DNA of 64,000 bases from Candidatus Moranbacteria bacterium GW2011_GWC2_40_12. Lineage in GTDB: Bacteria; Patescibacteria; Paceibacteria; Moranbacterales; UBA11712. A model generated the notes under the pieces. The model worked only from the letters and a program-made list of their open reading frames with translations, had not been told where the DNA came from and ran no database searches. A program made the translations under genes and the position numbers. The stretch's first letter is position 1, and the number at the start of each line of letters is the position of its first letter. The DNA lies in the NCBI GenBank assembly GCA_000995965.1, contig LBYD01000002.1, positions 186,001-250,000 of the forward strand, read 5' to 3'. Below, in pieces: positions 1 through 9,278 of the stretch.

Positions 1-170
1 TAAAATACTTGTCCCGCTTCTCAGAAGCTGTTTTCCCATGACGCCGCATACAGAATCTTTTGGCAGCTTATCTATGAATTTAATAAGTCTCAAAACCCAA
101 TTATATAATCTCTTTTTGAATTCATTTTTAAACTTTGCCTTGTCATTTTGCATTTTTATTTTTCAATTTT

Positions 171-587
171 TCATTTCTTCGTGTCCAGCACCCACGCGAT
201 CCTTTTCAGTTGGCTTTGGCTGGGGATGCGTTTTATCTGCGCCGCGGGAGCGGCCTGTTTTTTCCTGGCCTCGTGGAGAGATTTGGAAAAGGTCGATTCT
301 TTCGCGTTATACATTCTTCTCCAGACATATTTTTTTGGGCTGGCGAAATACTGGACCATGTATCCGAAAAAAGATAAAAAAGTAATCCCTTGCGGCCGGT
401 AAAAAGTAAAAGTCCCAAAAATAATAATTACGAAAATGGCAGCGAAAAGGAAAACTTTGCGATCGACGAGGCTATAGAGAATGATGAGGCAACCAGCCAT
501 TCCGCCCATCCACAAAAGCTGCTTCGAGGTGAGCCCGAAAGCAATTTTGTCTTCAATGTCTATGAATTGGGGGACATTTACATGCAT
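171..587 (-). CDS. PrgI family protein (VirB3-like T4SS inner-membrane component)
   Basis: A 138-aa membrane protein. The N-terminus MHVNVPQFIDIEDKIAFGLT followed by two adjacent hydrophobic segments (about residues 25-65) is the usual PrgI-family layout; these proteins occur beside VirB6- and VirB4-like genes in Gram-positive and CPR type IV secretion-like loci. The C-terminal 60 residues are basic and cytoplasmic by charge. It is the last gene seen of a minus-strand operon running from 6500 down; the next gene of the cluster (a VirB4-type ATPase would be expected) would lie beyond the window. Family assignment is from the N-terminal motif and topology; a role in DNA uptake or conjugation is inferred from context. 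Confidence 0.75.
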   Translation of the reverse strand: MHVNVPQFIDIEDKIAFGLTSKQLLWMGGMAGCLIILYSLVDRKVFLFAAIFVIIIFGTFTFYRPQGITFLSFFGYMVQYFASPKKYVWRRMYNAKESTFSKSLHEARKKQAAPAAQIKRIPSQSQLKRIAWVLDTKK

Positions 588-701
588 AATATTGACTCAC
601 GAATGAAGAGCGAATTAGAAACGAATTAGAGCGAATATTTTTCCATGCTAGCAAGTTCGTTCACATTCGCTTTCCATTCGTTCTTTAATTCGCGAGTTAT
701 T
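588..701. repeat. AT-rich palindromic spacer built of ATTCG/CGAAT words
   Basis: The spacer repeats the words CGAATTAGA and GCGAAT on the left and their reverse complements (ATTCGC, AATTCGCG) on the right, so it can fold on itself. Spacers with similar vocabulary recur near 16050-16150 and 38180-38225. Confidence 0.4.
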
Positions 702-2159
702 TTATTCATCTCCGCTCAAATCAACGATATTCCCCTCAACCCTTGGTTCCGGCTTTTCTTCCCTTTGAGGTCCATAATGGGGATAAAAGATATTTTTTGG
801 ACGGCTGGGAGCGTAGGGCTTTAGAGGCTCGGTAGGAGCTAAAGCTTGATTTTGAGGAACCCCGACGTTACGTCGGGGGGGAGAAGTCGAACCTTGATTA
901 GCAGGTTGAACCTTGGACGATACAGGAGGAACCGAACCTTGATTATCCCTTGAAATCCCCTCCGAAAATCCCTTGAGTTTCACGGGCGCTTCGCCAGCCA
1001 CTTCGTGGCTTTCCGGCGCCGGAAAGGGATTTACAAACTGTATCGCTTTGCGAGAATTGGGAATATTTTTTTGAATTGGCCGGGGCAAAGTTGGCGGTTT
1101 TGCTGGAGCAGCGGACCTGTCCGCCGCATTTCCCGCAGGGCGGGATACGGGTGGATAAGGCCTGATGAAGCTGTTTTCAACTGGTTTAAGGGGAGATGTT
1201 GGCCTTGGCACAACTTTCGGGTATGCCCTAATGAATGATTCTTGCGCATGACTTTGGCTTGGGATCGAAGTTCTGCGTTCTGCGTTCTGCGTTCCTAGAT
1301 TCTCAAACACCACCTCATTGTTCTCCGTGTCAATCGGAAGCGGCGTGTTTTCGTCAAAGGACTTCAGTATTATACCCAATTTATCCCGTTCTGACGAGGA
1401 CAAGTTCTTCGCGTTTTCCGACCGGAAAAGATAATTTGTCCTTTGTATTGAATCGTGAGCCCCTTGCCCGAGAATGGAAGTATAATCATAAAGCCAGTTT
1501 TTGATCGAAGGCCGGACGGGACGGTCGAAACTTTTGATTTTCAACGGCGACGAGGTAATTCCCTGCTCGCCGATTTTGGGATATTGCTGGATAGCTTGTT
1601 TGATTGTGTATTTTTCCAACTTTTTCGTAGAGGTGGCAGCTTTTTTTCCGAGTGCCGGAAGCATTTCTGCTTTTATTTCTTGCAATGATTGGGAAAGATA
1701 CATCGGAAATTTCATGATATATTCAACTGCTGTGTCATCCAAGTCCACAATCGGTTCGATCAGGAAATAGTCGTAAAGGCGGAAAATCCGCATAAGCCTG
1801 ATTTGATCTTTTTCGTTCAATCTTTGAATCTCCGGATTGTTCATTGAATATTCAAGAAAAGTATTTGGCTCCCGGGGAGTCCTCCGTTGCTTGTCCAGGT
1901 ATCTCTTGAGCCAAACGTTCACCGGCATTCCTCCAATGTTTTGAGTATTTTTCTTCAAATAGAAATTCAGAAGCCTGATCAAAGATTCTCTCGCGGAATA
2001 ATCAACACTGATGAATTTATTCATAACTTCCCACTCCAAATATGTCGGGTCTTCGACTTCAAGAGTCTCCAAAAGATGTCCTTGAAGCAACAGGCCGCAC
2101 TCCTGATCGGAAAGTCTCGAAAAATTAGCTAAAGTTTTTTCCATCTTTTCATTGGGCAT
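702..2159 (-). CDS. Uncharacterised protein with proline-rich C-terminal half
   Basis: 485 aa, not recognised. Residues 1-270 look globular and mainly helical with no membrane segment; residues 300-485 are low-complexity, rich in Pro, Arg, Ser and Gln, and probably disordered. The C-terminal coding region carries several GC-rich palindromes (860-878 and about 1130-1145), so part of the tail may have grown by in-frame insertion of dispersed repeats. It sits 26 bp after the VirB6-like gene on the same strand and is probably co-transcribed. A cytoplasmic accessory role for the secretion machine is only a guess from position. Confidence 0.7.
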   Translation of the reverse strand: MPNEKMEKTLANFSRLSDQECGLLLQGHLLETLEVEDPTYLEWEVMNKFISVDYSARESLIRLLNFYLKKNTQNIGGMPVNVWLKRYLDKQRRTPREPNTFLEYSMNNPEIQRLNEKDQIRLMRIFRLYDYFLIEPIVDLDDTAVEYIMKFPMYLSQSLQEIKAEMLPALGKKAATSTKKLEKYTIKQAIQQYPKIGEQGITSSPLKIKSFDRPVRPSIKNWLYDYTSILGQGAHDSIQRTNYLFRSENAKNLSSSERDKLGIILKSFDENTPLPIDTENNEVVFENLGTQNAERRTSIPSQSHAQESFIRAYPKVVPRPTSPLKPVENSFIRPYPPVSRPAGNAADRSAAPAKPPTLPRPIQKNIPNSRKAIQFVNPFPAPESHEVAGEAPVKLKGFSEGISRDNQGSVPPVSSKVQPANQGSTSPPRRNVGVPQNQALAPTEPLKPYAPSRPKNIFYPHYGPQREEKPEPRVEGNIVDLSGDE

Positions 2160-2185
2160 TTATTCTGGCTTCAACAATAAAATAT

Positions 2186-4345
2186 TTAATAATCCATATC
2201 ATATTCATCCTTGAGTTCTCGATTGCCTTTCCCCTGCCCTTTGCCGCCAGCTTTAGTTTGTTTTTCCTTGTAGACATCAGTAATGAGACTCACAAAATGT
2301 TCTCTCCCCTGCCCTCTCAAAATTTCAGCGGCATCCATGTTCTTAGTGGGGAAATCAGGTCGGCAACGATTCAGATGCAAGCCATTTGCATTTTCAATCA
2401 CATCCATTACTTTTGGTCCGACTAAGCCATTCATGTTTACGGGATTACCTTTCGCGTCAACTTCCAAAGTCGCTTCGGGGTGAATGTTTATCATCAGGTG
2501 CTGTATATTGGCGTTCTTGAGTTTTCCTGCAACATCCTCTGCTTGTTCCCATTCCTCTGTCAATCTCAATGTGCCATCGGCATTTCTTCTTGTCATTCCA
2601 TATAAATGATAATCTCCTTTCCCCCAAGCTTGGTCGCTGAATTTTTCCATCTCTTCAAGAGCTGCTTGTTCGTCCATTCCGCTGTTTATGAAAAGATCAT
2701 ACATGGCCTTTTTCGCGTTTTCTGAAGACATATGTATGCCAAGCCCCTGTTTAAGCCATTCGTTCCAGTTTCTTCCGTCCTCTAGGATTTGAGAATAGGC
2801 AACAAGCATTTCTTGGGATTCGCTGTCAGTTCTGCCTTGCAGAGCTTTGATGCCTGCGACGCAAATCTTGTCCGTAGTGCCCATAACTTCCAATTCTTTT
2901 TTACGTCTTGCGATATTTTCCGCGCGCCTCTTCTTTGGATAATAACCAGCCGGCTTCTGGCCTTTTTTGAAGGTTTGACTCAATGTTTCTTGTGCATCCG
3001 CTTGCGCGTCTCCGTATATTTTTTCGTCAATTTCTTTTTTCCTGGTGTCCCAAGCTTGTTTCAAGGCTTTTGGACTAAGAGGTATCTTCTTCCCTCCGAT
3101 TGTGATCGATTTCTGCGCCAATTTTCTGTCAGCTGCTTCCCAACCCTTCTTCGCCCCCCATTTCGTTCCCTTCCAGCCTTTTTGCGGGAAGAATGACATA
3201 GCCTTGTTTGCCCGGCTGGTGATGGCGCCGGCGAAAGCAACGCCAAATTTTTGGGAAATGATGAGGCCGGCATAGAGGAAAACAAGGACGACGAAATAAG
3301 GAACGATAGACACCACAACAAAAGCAAACACGGGATCTGCATTGCTGGATCTTTGGGCTTCCAGTGTCTTGAAAAGGGATGAATCTAGCAAAAATGTGGA
3401 AAGCCAGAGAAAGAAAGCAATGGCCGGGCCGACATAGGAATATTTGAAAAGGGCGTCCCACCAGTCGGAGGACATTTTTTTGAAATCAGGAATGGCGTTG
3501 AACAAGAAAGCGAAAGGAGAGACGATTATCAAGAGCCACAAGGCGATGATACGAATGAGGAGATAGATGGCCATTACAAAAAGAGCGGTTCCAAACATAA
3601 ACAAAAAAACAATCGTAAAGAGATATTTCACGGCCAGAGAAAGCCAGCCTTGTCCGTATGAAATAGTGAGCTGCTCGTTGCTCCAGATCGTTTTCGCAAT
3701 CTTTGAAGTATTGGCAATCGTGGTTGCATATGAAGAGCCTCCGCCTGACAGTTTGTTCAGAAAAAAATTCATGAGAAGCTGGGAGCCGTCGAAAATGAAG
3801 ATGGCGATGGGCTTGGAAAAATTGACGAGAAGGGCCATCAGGATGAAGGTGAGAAGGATTTTCTTGGCATGATATCTTTCAATTTGGAGAATAGTGCAAA
3901 AAGCGATGAAGAGAAGGATGAGGAGAAAAAAAAGATTGCAGACGTCCCGCACGGCTATCCAACCGGTAGTGATCATTGATTCTCCCGTGAAATTATACAG
4001 GCTGGGGCTGAGCATCGACTCCAAAAAATAGGCGGCAATATTAACGAACAAATAGCAAAAAGACGCGATAATCCATAATACGGCGATAATTGGGGCAAAA
4101 AAAGCAGTTCCAAGGAAATTCGCAACTTTTTCCCATACCCTTTTTTCTATGTTGGATAACGGGGTGTTGACTTGTGGATCCAGGTCTGTTCCTTGCGCCA
4201 GGCACAATTTTGAAAAGGAAAAAAACATCGTTGAGACTACGATGACAAAGAATAGGAGAAATAATATATTTTTAGAAGTCAGAATGTTAGCAAATTTTTT
4301 TTTGATGATTTTTGACATCAACTGTATATTTCTATTATTCTTCAT
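2186..4345 (-). CDS. VirB6/TrbL-like polytopic membrane protein
   Basis: 719 aa. An N-terminal hydrophobic segment (about residues 27-50) precedes a clustered set of six to eight membrane helices between about residues 75 and 390; the remaining ~330 residues are charged and cytoplasmic, starting after the glycine/tryptophan-rich stretch KGWKGTKWGAKKGWEAADRK. This plan, a polytopic core with a long hydrophilic tail next to a PrgI gene, is typical of VirB6-like channel subunits in CPR secretion loci. The start codon overlaps the end of the upstream gene by 11 bp, indicating translational coupling. A specific VirB6 orthology cannot be proven from sequence alone. Confidence 0.7.
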   Translation of the reverse strand: MKNNRNIQLMSKIIKKKFANILTSKNILFLLFFVIVVSTMFFSFSKLCLAQGTDLDPQVNTPLSNIEKRVWEKVANFLGTAFFAPIIAVLWIIASFCYLFVNIAAYFLESMLSPSLYNFTGESMITTGWIAVRDVCNLFFLLILLFIAFCTILQIERYHAKKILLTFILMALLVNFSKPIAIFIFDGSQLLMNFFLNKLSGGGSSYATTIANTSKIAKTIWSNEQLTISYGQGWLSLAVKYLFTIVFLFMFGTALFVMAIYLLIRIIALWLLIIVSPFAFLFNAIPDFKKMSSDWWDALFKYSYVGPAIAFFLWLSTFLLDSSLFKTLEAQRSSNADPVFAFVVVSIVPYFVVLVFLYAGLIISQKFGVAFAGAITSRANKAMSFFPQKGWKGTKWGAKKGWEAADRKLAQKSITIGGKKIPLSPKALKQAWDTRKKEIDEKIYGDAQADAQETLSQTFKKGQKPAGYYPKKRRAENIARRKKELEVMGTTDKICVAGIKALQGRTDSESQEMLVAYSQILEDGRNWNEWLKQGLGIHMSSENAKKAMYDLFINSGMDEQAALEEMEKFSDQAWGKGDYHLYGMTRRNADGTLRLTEEWEQAEDVAGKLKNANIQHLMINIHPEATLEVDAKGNPVNMNGLVGPKVMDVIENANGLHLNRCRPDFPTKNMDAAEILRGQGREHFVSLITDVYKEKQTKAGGKGQGKGNRELKDEYDMDY

Positions 4346-5354
4346 TGAAATAAATGGACTCCCTCATTCCCGATTGGATGTCGCTTTGGGTCTGGTTGAT
4401 GCTCGTTCCGACTTTGTTTCGGACATCCGTGATGGATTTGTCAATCGGATCGGTCACTTGGCGGATGCCGTTGCTGATGAGGTTGGTGAGGGTCTGGGCC
4501 ACCATGTTGGCGACCACTTCGGGGATAGATCGGGCAAATTCAGTCATTTTCACGCCCATGAGAGAAATTTCTGACGTGATATCTTTCATAATCGAACCGG
4601 GGAGAGAAGTAAGCCCGTCTTCGGAAACCGATGCGGAGTCTTCCCCTTCCGTTCCGTATCCCCCTGGGCCGTATTTTCCGGCGGCATATGAGGAGCTTGA
4701 AGATTTTTTCTCTGTTCCGGTGAATCCTTCAAAGGCGATGGCCTTTGTCTCACGAATCTTTTCTTGCGATTCACGGGAAATTTTATCCAGGGCGGCCGCT
4801 CGAAGGAAAAAAGAAGCTTCGGCATTCTGGGGAGCGAAGGCCATTCGGCCAGCCTGCCAGGAACTGGTTGATTTTGTTGGGTCAAATATGAAGGCTGCTT
4901 TTCCTTCGCTGACATAATTCTGAAGGTCGGATTTTTGTGTTATGGCATCGGCACCCATTGCTTTTTCCGCGTTGTTCACCACCCTCTCCATTCCTGAGCT
5001 GATGCCGCTTCGCATGCCGTTGAAAAAAGTATTGACGGTGTTATCGGCTGTTCTTTGCGCCGAGCCGAATATATAATCCTGCCAGTCGGTGATGAATCCC
5101 GATGAGCCGCCGATGCAATAGGCGCCGCAGGATCCGGTGAGAAGCACTTGGAGCCTTCCCTGGATGACGCGGATAGCCATGATTTTGAGATTAGCGACCA
5201 TTGTTTTCTCAATCGTGTCGAGCATATTGGTGAGATTCACTCCTTCGATGGCGGCGGCCAAATTTGTCCCCCAGGCCTCAGCCGAAGCTCGCTTTGGCGC
5301 GAATAAGAAAAGAGTTGAAATAATTAGCAATGTAACAAGGGCTTTCTTTGGCAT
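4335..5354 (-). CDS. Secreted/periplasmic protein of the secretion cluster
   Basis: 339 aa with a clear signal peptide (MPKKALVTLLIISTLFLFAP, cleavage likely after ASA at about residue 25). The mature part has two cysteines close together (SCGAYC, about residue 76), a serine/glycine-rich middle and an amphipathic helical C-terminus. Such a secreted helical protein next to a VirB6-like gene would fit a VirB5/TrbJ-like position, but no diagnostic motif was seen. It shares its operon with the VirB6-like gene (11-bp overlap) and lies 39 bp after the calcium-repeat protein. Confidence 0.65.
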   Translation of the reverse strand: MPKKALVTLLIISTLFLFAPKRASAEAWGTNLAAAIEGVNLTNMLDTIEKTMVANLKIMAIRVIQGRLQVLLTGSCGAYCIGGSSGFITDWQDYIFGSAQRTADNTVNTFFNGMRSGISSGMERVVNNAEKAMGADAITQKSDLQNYVSEGKAAFIFDPTKSTSSWQAGRMAFAPQNAEASFFLRAAALDKISRESQEKIRETKAIAFEGFTGTEKKSSSSSYAAGKYGPGGYGTEGEDSASVSEDGLTSLPGSIMKDITSEISLMGVKMTEFARSIPEVVANMVAQTLTNLISNGIRQVTDPIDKSITDVRNKVGTSINQTQSDIQSGMRESIYFNEE

Positions 5355-5393
5355 TTTTTTATTTTAGTTTATAAATGGCCTAAAACAATTCTC

Positions 5394-6500
5394 CTAGGGG
5401 AAATTTATAAGGCTGATTCCATACTGTTCGGCGACTGATTGCATCTCCTGGCCGAGTTTCATGGCCGCATCCCCCACCGCTCGGATTGAACTGAAAGCAG
5501 CCAGGCTTTTCAAGGGGTCATTGGGATCAACAACAGCCTTGTCTTTGAGGTCGAGAGTATATATCGCGAGTTGCAATGCCGACTTGTGAAGGTCTTCGAG
5601 GACATAAGGCACCTCAATTTTTTTGATTTGATCGATTCCGGCGCGGGCTTTTTGGGCGTATTCGTCCACTTTGGCCTTGTTACCGCTGGTGAGGGCCGTG
5701 AGCAAATTTCCCTGCTCTTTTTCAAGACTCGAGACGAGATTTTCCGGCTCATCAATTGAAAAAGGAGAGTTTGAGGCAAAGACAAAAGCCAGAGACACCA
5801 GGTATTTTTCAATTTCTTTTTTCTGCTCCTCCTTCACTTCCTCGGGCTCGAGCCCCTTTTCATCAACGGGCGGCAGAAGCTTGATTTCATCTTCCCGAAT
5901 GGCAGGCAGTTCTTTGGTGATATCAGTAGATCGAAGGGCGTTTTGGGCGACCAATGAAAGGTCATCGGCAGAAAAATTCGGGTTGCTGGCAAAATCTTCG
6001 GAACTCCCGGCTTTGTCTTTGGTCAGGCTCATCAGCTGCCCGATCATCTCATTGGTCAGATTCGGATTTTCAGGGTCAGAGGACAAATCGCCCAAAGTGT
6101 CATTGGTCAGATTCTGGCTGTTGAGGTCCACAAGGCTGGTTGAGCCGGAAATATTTCTGGGGTCGGAAGCCGTTGACGCCGCAGCTGGATTTTGGGTAGC
6201 GGCAAGGTCGGCTCCAGCCACGATCTGGTCTCCCGGCGCGGCCTTCAGGGGATTATAGCCGCTTGCCACTTCTTTTCCGTCGGAATATCCGTCTTTGTCA
6301 CTGTCCGCTTTCAGGGGGTCGGTGCCGATCATTCTTTCCTCCTGGTCTGTCAGTCCATCCTGGTCGGAGTCGAGAAAAAGAGAATTTGCGTTCTTGTTTT
6401 CGGCGACGGCAAAAAGCGTCCAGAAAAACACGGTGAAAGTGGCGATTCCCGTTCCGATGATTTTTATCTTATTCACTTTTTTTGCTTCGCTTGAAAGCAT
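5394..6500 (-). CDS. Secreted protein with thrombospondin type 3-like calcium-binding repeats
   Basis: 368 aa. A short cytoplasmic tip and signal anchor (residues 12-32) lead to two acidic repeats, DSDQDGLTDQEE and DSDKDGYSDGKE (about residues 43-80), which match the DxDxDGxxDxxE calcium-binding pattern of TSP type 3/dockerin-like repeats. The rest is acidic and helical. It is the promoter-proximal gene of the minus-strand secretion operon. Calcium binding follows from the motif; an adhesive or stalk function at the cell surface is inference. Confidence 0.75.
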   Translation of the reverse strand: MLSSEAKKVNKIKIIGTGIATFTVFFWTLFAVAENKNANSLFLDSDQDGLTDQEERMIGTDPLKADSDKDGYSDGKEVASGYNPLKAAPGDQIVAGADLAATQNPAAASTASDPRNISGSTSLVDLNSQNLTNDTLGDLSSDPENPNLTNEMIGQLMSLTKDKAGSSEDFASNPNFSADDLSLVAQNALRSTDITKELPAIREDEIKLLPPVDEKGLEPEEVKEEQKKEIEKYLVSLAFVFASNSPFSIDEPENLVSSLEKEQGNLLTALTSGNKAKVDEYAQKARAGIDQIKKIEVPYVLEDLHKSALQLAIYTLDLKDKAVVDPNDPLKSLAAFSSIRAVGDAAMKLGQEMQSVAEQYGISLINFP

Positions 6501-6595
6501 GTTTTTGTTTTGGTTAATTTCTTTTTATGTCCCTGGCAAAATTCCCCCGCTAATCTTTTCCCATGAGGAAATGCTAACGGGTTTGATATGGAAAA

Positions 6596-6624
6596 ATTAT
6601 ACCATATTTTTTTATTGTCAACAA
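6596..6624 (-). promoter_or_regulatory. Putative sigma-70-type promoter of the secretion operon
   Basis: Read on the minus strand, TTGTTG (6619-6624) lies 17 nt from a perfect TATAAT (6596-6601), about 95 nt upstream of the start at 6500. TTGACA is also present but only 14 nt away. This is the only good promoter seen for the five genes down to position 171. Confidence 0.55.
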
Positions 6625-6787
6625 AGGAAAATATTGATAAATGGCAATCTCTATGCTAGTTTGTGGATAAGTCAGAAAGAAACGTCAAAAAAAGAATAGA
6701 AAATATGCTGAACAAAAGCTAAAATTTCAATGTTTTTGCCTTTTTGCTGCTATTTTGCGCTTTTCGATTCCAGTGTGTAATTTTTTT

Positions 6788-8443
6788 ATGAAAATGCTCC
6801 AAAAAATCAAGAAAATAGTCGATGCCATCGAAAACTTCCCCCTCTCACTCTCCCGATTTATCCTCGCTTTCTCGGCCCTTATCGCTCTTCGGGTGCTGGG
6901 CGAAAACTTTTTGTCGCATTTTGGAAGCCGGCCGGCCGAGTTTATTGCTGGCTCAATCCTTGCCACATATCTCTTTTTCCTTTTTTCGATAATCCTTTTG
7001 ATTTTGTTTTTAGGCGCATATCTCCAGGAATCTTCCAAGAAAATTGCCAATCTCCTTCTTTGGGGTTTTTTCTTGGTCATTTCTCCTCCGCTTCTCGATA
7101 AATATTTCTGCGGAGACCAGCGGTGCTGGAGCTTCTATGCTTTTGACAGTCTGGCGGGGCTCGGGAAAAGATTTCTCACTTTTTTCGGAAGCGACCCGGT
7201 GATCGGGATCACCTACGGCGTCCGGATTGAAGTGGCGCTGGCGGTTTTGTTCCTGATAATCTATATATTTGTCAAAACCAAAAACGCTCTCAAGGCTTTT
7301 TTAGGGGGATTTTTTGCGTACACGATCCTTTTCATTCTTGGCTCATTCCCTTCCTGGCTCGCGTTCCTCTTTTTAGCGCCTGAAAAAAGCATTGCTCGCG
7401 TCGAAGGGCTTGATATAGCCGGGCTTTTTCTCTCCCCGATACGCTACTTTTCTTTTTCCGGGACTGAAATCTTGAACGCGCTCAACGCCAAGATGAATTT
7501 GATCTACGCTTTTCTTTTGGTTCCAGCAATTGTTTTCTTTTTTTGGCTCAACTTCAGAGAGAAATTCTGGGCGGTGGCGAAAAACGTCCGCTGGATCCAG
7601 ATTCTGATTCACGCGGGACTCGTTCTTTTTGGCGCGGGTTTGGGGGCGTTCTATTTTCCAAAAAATATCACGTTTGACGCGTTCTCTTTTTTTGCCCTTG
7701 CAAACCTCATTCTGGCGGCCGTTTTTGCTTGGATCGCCTCGGTATTTTTGAACGATATCGCTGATATTGAAATTGATAAAATAACCAACAAAAAAAGGCC
7801 GACGGCCACGGGAGAAGTTCCAACAGAAGATTATTGGCAGCTCTTTCTGGCCAGCTTTCTCATATCCCTTGTTCTAGCGCTCACAGTCGGGGTGAAATTT
7901 TTTCTTTTGATTCTTGTCTACCAAATCATTGGCTGGGCGTATTCCTGCTGGCCCTTTCGTCTCAAAAGATTTCCGGGAGTGGCCGGGTTTCTCTCGGCTT
8001 TTGCCCTCGCTCTCCTTTTTTCGGACGGATTCATGCTTCTTGCCGATGATCAGGACATTTCCCGTCTTCCGGCCAAGGTTTTTTGGCTGCTCATCATTGC
8101 CTTCATGATTTCCCTTCCGATAAAAGATTTGAAAGACATCGAAGGAGATCAAAAAAATGGAATTTGGACGATTCCCGTTCTTCTCGGCGAAACTTGGGCG
8201 CGGTTCGCAATCGGCTTGGGAATCTTTGTATCCTACGCTTTGAGCGTCGTCTGGCTCAACGCCAAAGTTTTGTTTTTTCCGGCCATGGTTCTGGGAGCTG
8301 TGTCTTTTTGGATTTTGCAGAATAAAAAAATATCGCCCCGAAGGGTGCATATCTTTGTTTTTGGGTTGTTGTTTCTTTACGTTTTGCTTATGGCCTATTT
8401 TCTTTTCTGGAAAAATATGCAATTAGTAATTAGTAATTTGTAA
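6788..8443 (+). CDS. UbiA-family prenyltransferase with extra N-terminal membrane domain
   Basis: 551 aa from the ATG at 6788; the reading frame is open 11 codons further up to a TTG. The C-terminal ~280 residues carry both UbiA metal/diphosphate-binding motifs, NDIADIEID and DLKDIEGD, among many membrane helices, so the protein should move a prenyl group onto an aromatic or alcohol acceptor in the membrane. The N-terminal ~270 residues form an additional multi-helix domain not found in ordinary 290-aa UbiA enzymes. The substrate is unknown. A geranylgeranyl-reductase-like flavoprotein lies 836 bp beyond its 3' end on the other strand, which suggests isoprenoid-lipid chemistry. Confidence 0.8.
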   Translation: MKMLQKIKKIVDAIENFPLSLSRFILAFSALIALRVLGENFLSHFGSRPAEFIAGSILATYLFFLFSIILLILFLGAYLQESSKKIANLLLWGFFLVISPPLLDKYFCGDQRCWSFYAFDSLAGLGKRFLTFFGSDPVIGITYGVRIEVALAVLFLIIYIFVKTKNALKAFLGGFFAYTILFILGSFPSWLAFLFLAPEKSIARVEGLDIAGLFLSPIRYFSFSGTEILNALNAKMNLIYAFLLVPAIVFFFWLNFREKFWAVAKNVRWIQILIHAGLVLFGAGLGAFYFPKNITFDAFSFFALANLILAAVFAWIASVFLNDIADIEIDKITNKKRPTATGEVPTEDYWQLFLASFLISLVLALTVGVKFFLLILVYQIIGWAYSCWPFRLKRFPGVAGFLSAFALALLFSDGFMLLADDQDISRLPAKVFWLLIIAFMISLPIKDLKDIEGDQKNGIWTIPVLLGETWARFAIGLGIFVSYALSVVWLNAKVLFFPAMVLGAVSFWILQNKKISPRRVHIFVFGLLFLYVLLMAYFLFWKNMQLVISNL

Positions 8444-8478
8444 TTCGGATATTATTATCCAGATTACAGCAAGTGCAA
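8444..8478. repeat. AT-rich repeat words between convergent genes
   Basis: The spacer between the convergent UbiA-like and rsmA genes, together with flanking bases to 8512, contains words such as TTTGTAAT, CGGATA and CCAATTAC that recur at 51470-51545 in similar order. Probably a member of a dispersed intergenic repeat. Confidence 0.35.
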
Positions 8479-9270
8479 CTAGCGAAATTGCTCATTACCA
8501 ATTACTTCGTATAGCTTCACCCAATCCTCCACCCCCAGTTTCTCTGCCCGCACTCCCGGCTCAAGGCCGGATTTTTTCATCCATTCCAAAATTTTATCTT
8601 TGGAAATTTGAAAACTCGAAGACAGATTATTGACGAGCATTTTGCGCTTGGATGAAAATCCGGCGCGGACGAGAGAGAAAAATTGTTTGATATCGATATC
8701 CGGAATATTTTCTTTTCTTTTTATCCTAATCACCGCTGAATCTACCTCCGGAGAGGGATCAAAATTTTCCCGGGAAACGTCAAAAAGCAATTCCGGATCG
8801 GCGTAGAATTTCACGGATATGGACAGGATGCTTTCTTTGCCGTCGAGCGCGACGATTCTCTCCCCGACTTCTTTTTGGACCATCAAAACCATCTCTTGAG
8901 GCGTATATTTTGTCTCAAGAAGCAGGCGGATGATTTTCGAAGTGATGTAATAGGGCAGATTTGCGACGACTTTATATTCTTTGAAATTATTTTCTTCAAT
9001 CAAGCGCGGCAAGTTTATTTTCAAAATATCTCCCTCGATTATTTTCGTGTTTTTATATTTTTCTTTTTGCAACTTGCCGGCTAAATCGCGGTCTATTTCC
9101 AGCGCCAAAACTTTCGCAGCCTTTTTGGCGAGATATTTTGTCAGGATTCCCGTTCCCGGGCCGATTTCAAGGACGTTTTCACGGGATGAAAAATTTGCGG
9201 AATTCGCAATCCGTTCAGCGATGGAATCGTTGGCGAGAAAATTTTGACCCAGTGATTTTTTCGGTTGCAT
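8479..9270 (-). CDS. rsmA: 16S rRNA (adenine(1518)-N(6)/adenine(1519)-N(6))-dimethyltransferase
   Basis: 263 aa, normal family length. It dimethylates two adjacent adenines in the 3'-terminal helix of 16S rRNA during 30S assembly, using S-adenosylmethionine. Seen in order: the N-terminal KSLGQNFL motif, the SAM-binding EIGPGTG loop (about residue 37), the acidic ribose-binding EID, and the catalytic NLPYY motif (about residue 104). It is the last gene of a four-gene minus-strand operon, 8 bp after the flavoprotein gene. rsmA at the end of an unrelated operon suggests simple read-through expression. Confidence 0.95.
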   Translation of the reverse strand: MQPKKSLGQNFLANDSIAERIANSANFSSRENVLEIGPGTGILTKYLAKKAAKVLALEIDRDLAGKLQKEKYKNTKIIEGDILKINLPRLIEENNFKEYKVVANLPYYITSKIIRLLLETKYTPQEMVLMVQKEVGERIVALDGKESILSISVKFYADPELLFDVSRENFDPSPEVDSAVIRIKRKENIPDIDIKQFFSLVRAGFSSKRKMLVNNLSSSFQISKDKILEWMKKSGLEPGVRAEKLGVEDWVKLYEVIGNEQFR

Positions 9271-9278
9271 AGTCAGAT

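Noticed and set aside
5671..6258. 195-aa serine-rich open frame on the plus strand
   Set aside because: Antisense shadow of the calcium-repeat protein gene.
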